A DNA stretch of 7,073 bases from CADEEV01 sp964442185 (GTDB lineage: Bacteria > Acidobacteriota > Vicinamibacteria > Fen-336), in the NCBI GenBank assembly GCA_964442185.1, contig CAYTWT010000362.1:1-7073 (forward strand), in the 5' to 3' direction. Every line of letters begins with the position of its first letter. Positions within the stretch are counted from its first letter, which is position 1. Below the pieces are notes generated by a model. The model searched no databases. It saw only the letters and a list, made by a program, of their open reading frames with translations, and was not told the DNA's origin. Shown here in pieces: positions 1 through 6,290 of this stretch. Made by a program: the position numbers and the translations under genes.

Positions 1-9
1 ATCGAAGCG

Positions 10-16
10 GGGGAGG
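10..16 (+). promoter_or_regulatory. Strong Shine-Dalgarno for the monoheme cytochrome c
   Basis: GGGGAGG lies six bases before the ATG at 23 and fixes that start. The 22 bases before the ATG contain nothing else recognisable. Confidence 0.7.
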
Positions 17-22
17 TCTTCC

Positions 23-448
23 ATGCGTCTCGAACGGTCGCTTGTGTGGGTCATGACTGCGGGCCTCCTGGTCGCGCCGGGGCTCGTCGTCGCCGCCGAT
101 ACGAAGCTCGATGCAGCGGCAGCCGCAAAGGGACAGCTGACCTTCGTCCGCTATTGCGTCTCCTGTCACGGGCCGAGCGCTCGGGGCGATGGCTCGCTCG
201 CGGGCGATCTGCGGGTGCCCGTCCCTGATCTGACGACGCTCTCCAGCCGCTCCGGTGGGAAGTATCCTTATGAGCGCGTCGTCCGCATCATCACGAGCGG
301 AGAGGTCGTGCGCGCGCACGGGACGCCGGACATGCCGGCCTGGGGCGACGCCTTCAAGGGGACGAAGGGCACCGAAGAGGCCACGGTCACTGCCGCGATT
401 CGCAACCTGAATCACTACCTCTGGTCGCTACAGCAGCCCGCCAAGTAG
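23..448 (+). CDS. Secreted monoheme cytochrome c
   Basis: Small class I-type cytochrome c, 141 aa, a periplasmic single-electron carrier. The first 25 or so residues form a Sec signal peptide (basic start, hydrophobic core about residues 8-24 ending in VVAADT). One heme-binding CVSCH lies at residues 45-49, followed by the GPSARGDG segment common in this family. The likely distal axial ligand is Met104 in TPDMPAWGDAF, an arrangement typical of cytochrome c domains. The C-terminal helix (about 118-137) ends in HYLWSLQ, like the last helix of these proteins. The ATG at 23 is preceded by a strong GGGGAGG ribosome-binding site at 10-16, which supports this start. Its partner is unknown: the upstream gene lies outside the window and the downstream gene is convergent. 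The cytochrome call is firm; the specific electron donor and acceptor cannot be assigned. Confidence 0.93.
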   Translation: MRLERSLVWVMTAGLLVAPGLVVAADTKLDAAAAAKGQLTFVRYCVSCHGPSARGDGSLAGDLRVPVPDLTTLSSRSGGKYPYERVVRIITSGEVVRAHGTPDMPAWGDAFKGTKGTEEATVTAAIRNLNHYLWSLQQPAK

Positions 449-460
449 GCGCTAGGCGCC
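448..460. terminator. Short inverted repeat between convergent genes (possible bidirectional terminator)
   Basis: GGCGC, a TAG loop, then GCGCC forms a 5-bp perfect stem. It begins at the last base of the cytochrome stop codon and lies before the convergent trmO stop at 466. There is no T-tract on either strand, so it does not look like a canonical intrinsic terminator. Its position between two converging genes is the main argument for it. Confidence 0.25.
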
Positions 461-465
461 GCCTC

Positions 466-951
466 TCAGGTCTTCCCGGTACGCGGAGTCTCCGCATCCG
501 CGAGCCAGCCGCGGCGCAGGCTCGCCTCGGGGACGCTCGACAGGTAGGGCTTGAGGTCCAGGATCGGCGTGCCGTCCAGCATGTCGACGCCGCGCACCCG
601 CAGCCTTCGGCCCTCGCGGCCGAGAAGCTCGACGGTCGTCAGGCCGATGGGATTGGGACGCCGCGGCCAGCGCGTGGCGAAGACGCCGTGGGGGCGATCG
701 TCCAGGGGCGGCGTCGCGACCAGTTCGCAGGCCTCCGCGCGGTGGAACGCCCAGATCACGTACAGATGCGAGAAGCCCTCGATATCCTGGAGCCCCGCTT
801 CGAACTCGGGCAGGATCTCGAGCGTCCCCTCGGCCTTGTGCTCGGCCCCCGGTCCCTTGGGGATCTGCTTGGTATCCTGAAACCCGCAGCGAACGAACCC
901 GACGGGGCGCAGCGTCAAGGGCCGCGCCGGGTCGTCTGCATCAGTTCGCAT
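466..951 (-). CDS. trmO: tRNA (N6-threonylcarbamoyladenosine37-N6)-methyltransferase TrmO
   Basis: Cytoplasmic SAM-dependent enzyme of the TsaA/UPF0066 (YaeB) family, which in E. coli methylates t6A37 to m6t6A37 in threonine tRNAs. It has 161 aa, in the range of short single-domain TrmO proteins; E. coli TrmO is longer and carries a C-terminal extension that is absent here. Visible family signatures are LRPVGFVRC near the N-terminus (14-22), the IEGFSHLYVIWAFHR block (57-71), GVFATRWPRRPNPIGLTTV (89-107) and DGTPILDLKPYL (126-137). These blocks are characteristic and make the family assignment strong. The ATG at 951 has no obvious Shine-Dalgarno upstream, so the exact start is less certain than the product. 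The gene is divergent from a radical SAM gene and converges with the cytochrome gene at 448. The tRNA substrate is inferred from the family. Confidence 0.92.
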   Translation of the reverse strand: MRTDADDPARPLTLRPVGFVRCGFQDTKQIPKGPGAEHKAEGTLEILPEFEAGLQDIEGFSHLYVIWAFHRAEACELVATPPLDDRPHGVFATRWPRRPNPIGLTTVELLGREGRRLRVRGVDMLDGTPILDLKPYLSSVPEASLRRGWLADAETPRTGKT

Positions 952-972
952 CAGTCAGGATGGTATGTCGGC

Positions 973-988
973 TGGATCATCCGATCCA
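973..988. promoter_or_regulatory. 6-4-6 inverted repeat in the trmO/radical SAM divergent gap (candidate operator)
   Basis: TGGATC, four bases ATCC, then GATCCA make a perfect 6-bp dyad in the 72-nt gap (952-1023) between two divergent genes. It lies 35 bases before the GTG of the radical SAM gene and 21 bases before the trmO start. The position suits a shared operator or an overlapping promoter element, but no clear -10/-35 pair is visible beside it. A 6-bp dyad can arise by chance. Confidence 0.3.
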
Positions 989-1023
989 TTCCCAAGGGGG
1001 CTGCTTGCGCTCAGAGTGGACGG

Positions 1024-1983
1024 GTGAGCTACGTGTTCGGGCCGATCGCGTCGCGGCGCCTGGGTCGCTCGCTCGGCGTCGATCCCATCGTTTACAAGGC
1101 GTGCAACTGGAACTGCGTGTACTGCCAGCTGGGCCGGACGACGCCGCTTCGCCACGAGCGCCAGGACTTCGTGCCCGCCGACGAGGTCGTGGCGGAAGTG
1201 ACGCAGGCTCTCGCGGAGCACGCGCCGGGCTCGATCGACTGGATCACTTTCGGCGGCTCCGGCGAGCCCACACTGCACGCGAGCCTCGGACGCATGCTCC
1301 GCGGCGTCAAGGCCGTGACCGAGATCCCGGTGGCCGTGCTCACGAATGGGGCGCTCCTGTACCGGCCCGAAGTCCAGGCGGAGCTGATGGTCGCCGACGC
1401 GGTGTTGCCGACTCTCGACGCCGGAAGTGAGGAGCTATTCCAGCGCATCAACCGCCCGTGGCCCGAGCTGACCTTCGGCCGCCTGATCGAGGGGCTGGTG
1501 GCGTTCCGGCGGGTCTTCGGCGGCAAGCTCTGGGTCGAGGTGATGCTGATCAAGGGCGTCAACGACGGCGAGCCAGAGCTGCGAGACATCGCCGCAGTGC
1601 TGGAGCGGATCCGCCCTCACGAGGTCCACATCAACCGGCCGCTGCGGCCGCCGGCGGAGGGCTGGGTCCAGCCGCCGGACGAGGAGGCCCTGGTCCGGGC
1701 CGCGAGGATCCTCGGGAGCAATGCGCGGGTCGTGGCGGCCACTGCTCCGTGCCTCGAGCTTTCGCCGCGGGGCGACGTGGGCGCGGCGATCGTCGAGATC
1801 CTGACGCGGCATCCGATGAGTCTCGAGGAGCTGGTTCAGGCCCTCGAGCGTTGGGGCGCTGGCGACGTGGGGCAGGCCCTCGCCTCGCTCGCGCGCGACG
1901 GGCGCGTTCGCAGCGTCGTGCGGATGGGACGCGAGTTCTGGAGCGGCGTCGAAGCCAAGTACGGCGAGCCCCCGGCACCGTAG
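1024..1983 (+). CDS. Radical SAM protein, COG0731 (wyosine-related Fe-S oxidoreductase) family
   Basis: Predicted [4Fe-4S]/SAM radical enzyme, 319 aa. The cluster motif is CNWNCVYC (Cys27, Cys31, Cys34; CX3CX2C), followed by QLGRTT. GGSGEPTL at 78-85 is the SAM-binding glycine-rich segment, and LTNGALL at 106-112 belongs to a later barrel strand. The C-terminal part (about 253-305) looks like a winged-helix domain. The N-terminus MSYVFGPIASRRLGRSLGVDP matches the usual start of this family, so I chose the GTG at 1024. The frame is open back to 688, but that extension is antisense to trmO and lacks family similarity. COG0731 includes proteins related to TYW1, yet most bacterial members have no proven substrate. 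Adjacency to trmO suggests, but does not show, a tRNA-related role. Family call strong; reaction unknown. Confidence 0.88.
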   Translation: MSYVFGPIASRRLGRSLGVDPIVYKACNWNCVYCQLGRTTPLRHERQDFVPADEVVAEVTQALAEHAPGSIDWITFGGSGEPTLHASLGRMLRGVKAVTEIPVAVLTNGALLYRPEVQAELMVADAVLPTLDAGSEELFQRINRPWPELTFGRLIEGLVAFRRVFGGKLWVEVMLIKGVNDGEPELRDIAAVLERIRPHEVHINRPLRPPAEGWVQPPDEEALVRAARILGSNARVVAATAPCLELSPRGDVGAAIVEILTRHPMSLEELVQALERWGAGDVGQALASLARDGRVRSVVRMGREFWSGVEAKYGEPPAP

Positions 1984-2008
1984 AGCCGGCGAAGTACATC
2001 CACCCAGG

Positions 2009-3265
2009 CTAGAACACGGTTCGTTTCTGGACGCGCTCTTTCGTGTCCAGGCTGAACACCGGCTCCACCGGCTTGCCGTCCAGGACGCGCGCGGTCACGT
2101 ACTCACCGAGGGCCGGTCCATGCTTGAAGCCGTGGCCCGAGCCGCCGCCCACCAGCCAGACGTTCTCGAGATCGGGGTGGCGGTCGATCAGGAAGTCCCC
2201 GTTCGAGGTGTTCTCGTACTGGCAGACCTCGCTGCCGATGATCGGTGCGTCCTTCAGGGCTGGGAAGCGCCGGCCCACGTACTCCTTGACGCGCGCCAGG
2301 GACTCGGGAGCGACGACGCGCTCGAGGGAGTCTGGGTCGACGGGCGGGCCATGGCGGTCCGGAGCGACCTTGAAGCCGCGGCCCTTGAAGTCCGGCACGC
2401 CGTAGATTTCTTCGGCGAAGTCCGCCCAAACCGGCATCGCGGGCAGTTTGAAGCGCGTCTCGCTCGCCGGCGGGCCGATGTAGAACACCTCCTGCCGGGT
2501 GGGGAAGATACGGTCGGCGAGCAGCTCGGGAAAGAGCTTGGGCAGCCACGGTCCGCAAGCGAAGACGAAGGTACCGGCGCGCAGCGTCTTGCCCGAGCGG
2601 GTCGTCACCGAGGTCAGGCCCTGCTTGCCCGACGGCGGGAGGACGGCCTCCTCCAGGTACTCGGCTCCCGCTGCCATCGCCCGCTGGGCCACCGCTTGCA
2701 CCGCGTGGAAGCCCGCCAGGAAGCCGCTCTCGGGCTCGTGGATCGCCCAGGTGATCGGGCCGAAATCGATCTGGGGCCAGCGCGCCTCGAGCTCCGGCCG
2801 CCTCAGACGCTCGTGCCTTACGCCGAGCCGAGTCAGCGTCGCGACGGTCGCGACCGTCAGCGGGTCGTCGCCGCGGGCCATCCAGAGGATGCCGCTTTGC
2901 TGGAAGAGCGTTGGCCGGGCCGTTTTGCCGAGGGCCGACTTCCACATACCGAGCGAGTGCATCGACCAGCGGGTGTAGAGCTCCTTGTCGCCGTACCCCA
3001 TTCGGATCACGCGGGTCTGGCCGCCCGAACTGGACCGGGCGTTCCCCGGGCCGTAGGCGTCGACGAGCGCGACACGCCGGCCCGCCACCTGGAGCTGGTA
3101 GGCAATCCAGACGCCGAAGACGCCAGCCCCGACGACGACCACGTCGTACCCTGGCTGGGCCGAAGCCGGTGCAGATCCCTGCCCTCGCGCCAGGCCAGGC
3201 GCCAGTACCGCACCCAGCGCGCCGGCGCCCGCCGTCTGTATGAAGGTCCGCCGCTTCGTCTTCAT
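2009..3265 (-). CDS. Tat-exported FAD-dependent amine oxidase (monomeric sarcosine oxidase/DAO family)
   Basis: 418-aa flavoprotein of the DAO superfamily, closest in motifs to monomeric sarcosine oxidase and N-methyltryptophan oxidase, which oxidise secondary amines with O2. The N-terminus carries a twin-arginine signal (KRRTFIQ at 4-10, hydrophobic stretch to about 28), so the folded, FAD-loaded protein should be exported. GAGVFG (46-51) is the Rossmann dinucleotide motif. TRVIRMGYG (84-92) aligns with the two substrate-carboxylate arginines of MSOX. Lys299 in GFKV fits the O2-activating lysine, and Cys348 in SEVCQYE fits the cysteine that binds FAD covalently. GGGSGHGFKHGP (373-384) holds the C-terminal FAD/substrate lysine. 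The residue matching MSOX His269 appears to be Asp303, so substrate preference may differ. The start overlaps the upstream 87-aa gene by ATGA, with GGGGAGG just before it. The exact substrate is unknown. Confidence 0.88.
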   Translation of the reverse strand: MKTKRRTFIQTAGAGALGAVLAPGLARGQGSAPASAQPGYDVVVVGAGVFGVWIAYQLQVAGRRVALVDAYGPGNARSSSGGQTRVIRMGYGDKELYTRWSMHSLGMWKSALGKTARPTLFQQSGILWMARGDDPLTVATVATLTRLGVRHERLRRPELEARWPQIDFGPITWAIHEPESGFLAGFHAVQAVAQRAMAAGAEYLEEAVLPPSGKQGLTSVTTRSGKTLRAGTFVFACGPWLPKLFPELLADRIFPTRQEVFYIGPPASETRFKLPAMPVWADFAEEIYGVPDFKGRGFKVAPDRHGPPVDPDSLERVVAPESLARVKEYVGRRFPALKDAPIIGSEVCQYENTSNGDFLIDRHPDLENVWLVGGGSGHGFKHGPALGEYVTARVLDGKPVEPVFSLDTKERVQKRTVF

Positions 3266-3525
3266 GGCCTCCCCTTCCTGTTTGCTCGCCCGTCGATGTG
3301 CGGCGCGTTGTAGCGCGAATGGGCCGAGTCGGGGTCCTCGCGGGCCAGCTGCTCGTAGAGCCGGTGCTCGGGGTCAGGGATCGGGGCCGCGACGAGGACG
3401 CCCAGGCTTCGCAGGCGTGGAGCGGCGATGCAGACGAGCAGGGCCTCGACCGTCACGCTCGAACGGCCGATATCCAGGATCCCCTTGGCGACGAGATCAC
3501 CTCCCGGCAGGTGCTCGAAATCCAC
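3262..3525 (-). CDS. Conserved-looking small protein of unknown function, coupled to the oxidase
   Basis: 87-aa protein starting with GTG at 3525; the in-frame TGA just upstream (3559-3561) leaves no other usual start. It has no signal peptide, membrane segment or cysteine cluster. The N-terminal two thirds (LPGGDLVAKGILDI, then SVTVEALLVCIAAPRLRSLG) look like a helical globular domain. The middle (DPEHRLYEQLAREDPDSAHSRYN) is rich in charged and aromatic residues as in a genuine folded protein. The tail from about 75 is basic and probably disordered. Its stop overlaps the oxidase start by four bases (ATGA), implying translational coupling and perhaps a shared pathway. I do not recognise a named family. 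It is judged real from composition, coupling and lack of any competing gene on the other strand. Confidence 0.68.
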   Translation of the reverse strand: MDFEHLPGGDLVAKGILDIGRSSVTVEALLVCIAAPRLRSLGVLVAAPIPDPEHRLYEQLAREDPDSAHSRYNAPHIDGRANRKGRP

Positions 3526-3531
3526 GGCCCG

Positions 3532-3537
3532 ATTGTA
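3532..3537 (-). promoter_or_regulatory. Candidate -10 element giving a leaderless small gene
   Basis: On the minus strand TACAAT (5 of 6 to TATAAT) ends six bases before the GTG at 3525, so a transcript starting at the usual distance would begin at or next to the start codon. No Shine-Dalgarno is seen before the GTG. A CTGACG (4 of 6 to TTGACA) lies 19 bases upstream of the hexamer, an overlong spacing. The two observations together suggest leaderless transcription of the small gene and oxidase pair. Confidence 0.35.
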
Positions 3538-3540
3538 GCC

Positions 3541-3558
3541 CGGCCTCCGCGAAGGCCG
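3541..3558 (-). terminator. 6-bp hairpin between the triheme cytochrome and the small gene
   Basis: CGGCCT, six bases CCGCGA, then AGGCCG form a perfect stem about 28 bases after the stop of the triheme cytochrome. There is no T-run after it on the minus strand, so if it ends transcription it is not a textbook intrinsic terminator. It also sits just upstream of the candidate -10 at 3532-3537, where it could act as a boundary between transcription units. Confidence 0.3.
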
Positions 3559-3585
3559 TCAGCGCGAGAGTCGCAGGTTCGCGCC

Positions 3586-3948
3586 CTAGGGCTTGGCCTT
3601 GTGATCGTGGACCTTGGCCAGCATGTCATCCTTGATCTCGTCCGGCTTGTGGCACTTGAGGCACGAGGCCTTGTCCGGCTTGGCGATGAGGCCGGCGGCC
3701 TCAGCCTTGGCCGGGTCCTTCATGACGCTGAGCTTCATGTAGTCGGCGCCGTTACCGTGGCACGCCTCACAGTCGGCCGGCTTCTCCGCCAGGGCGTGCT
3801 TGCTCTTCGCCCACGATTCGAATTGGACCTTGTGGCACATCTTGCACTTGGGGGCTCCCACCGCCGCGTGGTCTGCCGCGGATGCGGGCACCTGCATGGC
3901 CCCGCCGAGAACAGCCATTCCCAAGAGCGCGACGAGTCGCTTCAGCAT
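3586..3948 (-). CDS. Small periplasmic triheme cytochrome c
   Basis: 120-aa secreted cytochrome with three heme-binding motifs: CKMCH (35-39), CEACH (60-64) and CLKCH (96-100). Residues 1-24 form a Sec signal peptide ending PASAADH. The segment FESWAKSKHA (43-52) before the second heme resembles the distal-histidine motif of cytochrome c554/NapC-like multiheme proteins, with His51 a plausible axial ligand. The protein is lysine-rich, consistent with docking to an acidic partner. It lies 75 bases after the nonaheme gene on the same strand and has its own strong ribosome-binding site (GGGAGGA, five bases before ATG). I infer that it carries electrons to or from the membrane complex encoded just upstream. 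The cytochrome assignment is firm; the partner is inferred from neighbourhood only. Confidence 0.92.
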   Translation of the reverse strand: MLKRLVALLGMAVLGGAMQVPASAADHAAVGAPKCKMCHKVQFESWAKSKHALAEKPADCEACHGNGADYMKLSVMKDPAKAEAAGLIAKPDKASCLKCHKPDEIKDDMLAKVHDHKAKP

Positions 3949-3981
3949 GTGTTCCTCCCTGTCGGCCTTGAAGTTCCAGAC

Positions 3982-3987
3982 ATAGTA
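3982..3987 (-). promoter_or_regulatory. Weak candidate -10 for the triheme cytochrome
   Basis: TACTAT (5 of 6 to TATAAT) on the minus strand would place a start site about 27 bases before the ATG. No convincing -35 lies 16-18 bases upstream; the nearest TTGACC is 26 bases away. The gene may simply be read from the upstream operon. Confidence 0.2.
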
Positions 3988-4023
3988 CGAGACTGCCCGC
4001 TTCCCGCGTCCTTGGTCAATGGT

Positions 4024-5247
4024 TCATTTGACCCTCTCGATGCGATGAGCCTTGAGCGCGAGCAGTCCCGCGAACAGCAGCAGCATCGCCGATGCAAGGG
4101 CGAGGCCCTGGCGCCGGTAGCGGTACTCGGCGAGCTTCGCCTGAGCGGCCTTGTCGACCTCCCGCGCGGCCGCAGCGCCCTCGGCGATCACCTTCTCGAA
4201 CTCGGGCTCGGAGAACGCGTGCACCACGACGCGGGCGCGGACCAGGGCCTCGCTGGCCGCGGCCAGCTCGTAGGTCGGTCTCTCCACGTCCATACCCAGG
4301 CGCTCGGCCTGCGTGAGGGAGCCCTTGGCGGTTTCGACGGCGCCGCTCAGTGTCGCGAGCCCTTGTCGCATCCGCATCGTCGCCTGGTCGCACCGATCGC
4401 CGGGCTCGTGGCAGGCGGCGCAGGCGCCACGCGGCCCCGTCCCCAGCATCTCGTCGCTCGTGGCGAAGATGTCGTGGTGGTTGTGGCAGGTGGTGCAGGG
4501 TGGGACTCCGGCCTCCTGGAAATTGCGGGCGTGGGTCGAGGCCTCGAACAGCTCCGCCTGGGTGACGTGGCACTTTCCACAGACGTGGGTGACCGCATAC
4601 ACGCCGGGCGGCGCTGCGCCGTGATTGCCGTGGCAGTCGCTGCACGCGGGCGCTCCCGGGTCGCGCTCCTTGAGCCGCCGCTGGCCGTGGACGCTCTGCG
4701 TGTACTTCGCGAGCTGGTCGGAAGGGATCTTTGCACCCTTCATGTACGCCGCGTTGTGGCAGCTCGAGCAGGTCTCGACGATCCTGCCCTTGCTCGCGGT
4801 GGAGGCCGGATCCTGGACGTGACGCACTCCGTGCGCACCATGGCAAGACACGCACGTGGCCACCCGCGTGTCCCCCTCGAGAGCACGTTTGCCATGCTCG
4901 CTCGTGCGGTATTGGGCGAGCTGGTCGGTCGGTAGCCGCGGGTTGAGCACTCGCATCCGCTCGATGTCCGCGTGACAGCTCCCGCACAGGCTTGCGGCGG
5001 CCCAGGCTCTCGGCTTGGCCATGAACCCTTTGCGGGGGTCCATCGCCCGGGCCTGTTCCTCTGCGGCGGGATCGCCCCTGTGGCAGTCGACGCAGGAGAG
5101 CCCCGCGGCACGATGGACGTCGCCCCCGGCTTCCTCGAGCAGGTCGCCGTGGCAGCTCACGCAGGCGTTCTTGCCGGCCGCCGAAGCGCCGGCGGCCGTC
5201 GCGAGAAGGGCCGCGACGAACGAGATCAATGGCGCCAGGCGTACCAT
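4024..5247 (-). CDS. Nine-heme cytochrome c with C-terminal membrane anchor (bc-complex cytochrome c subunit)
   Basis: 407-aa exported multiheme cytochrome. A signal peptide covers about residues 1-24. Nine CxxCH motifs start at residues 29, 52, 88, 132, 160, 202, 223, 251 and 276. Residues 85-255 are built from three related diheme units, each with CxxCH, a linker with S-x-H (His118, His187, His239) and a second CxxCH; the first two share a PxDQLAxYxxSxHG core. Residues 285-375 are a heme-free, Ala/Glu-rich helical region. A single hydrophobic helix (about 381-399) and a short basic tail anchor the C-terminus, placing the hemes outside the cytoplasm. The ATG at 5247 overlaps the cytochrome b gene by 22 bases. 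With the Rieske and cytochrome b genes directly upstream, I infer that it replaces cytochrome c1/f as electron exit of a quinol-oxidising complex. Confidence 0.93.
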   Translation of the reverse strand: MVRLAPLISFVAALLATAAGASAAGKNACVSCHGDLLEEAGGDVHRAAGLSCVDCHRGDPAAEEQARAMDPRKGFMAKPRAWAAASLCGSCHADIERMRVLNPRLPTDQLAQYRTSEHGKRALEGDTRVATCVSCHGAHGVRHVQDPASTASKGRIVETCSSCHNAAYMKGAKIPSDQLAKYTQSVHGQRRLKERDPGAPACSDCHGNHGAAPPGVYAVTHVCGKCHVTQAELFEASTHARNFQEAGVPPCTTCHNHHDIFATSDEMLGTGPRGACAACHEPGDRCDQATMRMRQGLATLSGAVETAKGSLTQAERLGMDVERPTYELAAASEALVRARVVVHAFSEPEFEKVIAEGAAAAREVDKAAQAKLAEYRYRRQGLALASAMLLLFAGLLALKAHRIERVK

Positions 5248-6290
5248 GTCAGGCCCGCGAGATAGACGAAGACGATGACGCCAGCTGCCGTGAAGGCGGG
5301 GCTCCGCTCTCCGCGGCCAGCCCGGCGGTCGAGGAACGGGACGGCGACAAACAGCAGCCCGAGGACGCCGAAGCCCACGGCACCCACGGCCTCTCCTTCA
5401 AAGGGGCCCAGGTGGGACGGGATCCACTTGAGCTGCTGGAAGGGCGCGTAGAAGTACCACTCGGGCTTGATGCCGGGCGGCGCCGAGGCAAAGGGGTTGG
5501 CCTTCGCCGCCAACTCCGCCGGTAGGAGGGCCGCGAGTGCCGCGAGGAGTGCCAGCGCCAGGGTCCAGCCCACGAGGTCGTGCAGCAGGAAATCGGGGAA
5601 GAACGGTCGCGGCCGCCCGCTCTCGATCACCCCGGGCGGGACACTCATCCCATGCTTCTGGACCAGGACCAGATGCAGCCCCAGGACTCCAAGCGCTGCG
5701 AACGGAAGCACGACGACGTGGAGCGCGAAGAAACGGGCGAGCGTCGAGCCCGTCACGTCGTCGCCCCCGCGAAGCAACTGGAGCGTCGCGTGACCGACGA
5801 AAGGCACGGCGCCGGCGACGGCCGTTCCCACCGACGTCGCGAAGAACGCGATCTCGTCCCAGGGCAGCAGATAGCCGGAGAAGCCGAAGCCCAGGGCGAT
5901 GGCGAAGGCGGCGAGTCCGGTCAGCCAGGTGAGCTCCCGCGGCTTGCGGTAGGCCTTCATGAAGAAGGTCGTGAACATGTGGAGCGCCACCACCCCGATG
6001 AAGATGTCCGCCGACCAGCGGTGGATCGATCGCATCAGCCATCCGAAGGGGATCTCTCCCGAGATGCGCCGGACGCTCTCGTAGGCCGTGGCGGTGCCGG
6101 GCTCGTAGTACAGGAGCAGCAACAAGCCTGTCCCGAGTTGGATCGCGAACAGGAACAGCGCCATGCCGCCGAGGTAGTAGAAGACCGAATAACGGTGGCG
6201 CGGCACGACCTTCGCCTCCAGCAGATGGCTCGCAGCCTCGAAGCCAACGCGCTCGTCGAGCCAGGCACGCGCCTCCCCGATCGGCCTCAC
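5226..6290 (-). CDS. Cytochrome b of a b6f-like/bc-type quinol-oxidising complex (fused, seven helices)
   Basis: 354-aa diheme membrane subunit that oxidises quinol and splits electrons between the Rieske protein and two b hemes. Seven hydrophobic helices are visible (about 37-62, 93-114, 120-143, 187-211, 236-258, 302-320, 333-352), equal to PetB (four) plus PetD (three) in one chain. Heme histidines are His90/His104 and His191/His206; the second pair has 14 residues between, the b6f spacing, rather than 13 as in mitochondrial-type cytochrome b. PEWY at 276-279 is the quinol-oxidation motif. The cysteine that binds heme c(n) in b6f (FYCLGG) is Tyr39 here (FYYLGG), so that extra heme is not expected. 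Translation starts at GTG 6290, immediately after the TAG of the Rieske gene, and the gene ends inside the nonaheme gene: a tightly coupled operon. Confidence 0.95.
   Translation of the reverse strand: MRPIGEARAWLDERVGFEAASHLLEAKVVPRHRYSVFYYLGGMALFLFAIQLGTGLLLLLYYEPGTATAYESVRRISGEIPFGWLMRSIHRWSADIFIGVVALHMFTTFFMKAYRKPRELTWLTGLAAFAIALGFGFSGYLLPWDEIAFFATSVGTAVAGAVPFVGHATLQLLRGGDDVTGSTLARFFALHVVVLPFAALGVLGLHLVLVQKHGMSVPPGVIESGRPRPFFPDFLLHDLVGWTLALALLAALAALLPAELAAKANPFASAPPGIKPEWYFYAPFQQLKWIPSHLGPFEGEAVGAVGFGVLGLLFVAVPFLDRRAGRGERSPAFTAAGVIVFVYLAGLTWYAWRH

Noticed and set aside
688..1023. N-terminal extension of the radical SAM protein
   Set aside because: This part is antisense to trmO and unlike the family; the conserved N-terminus begins at the GTG at 1024.
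1984..2008. Terminator between the convergent radical SAM and oxidase genes
   Set aside because: The 25-base gap shows no convincing stem with a T-tract.
2120..3313. A 397-codon open frame on the plus strand
   Set aside because: It mirrors the FAD oxidase on the opposite strand and shows no motif of its own.
3298..4935. A 545-codon open frame on the plus strand
   Set aside because: It is antisense to the triheme and nonaheme cytochrome genes, which have clear heme motifs, signal peptides and ribosome-binding sites. Its product has no recognisable domain; long antisense frames are expected where third positions are nearly all G or C.
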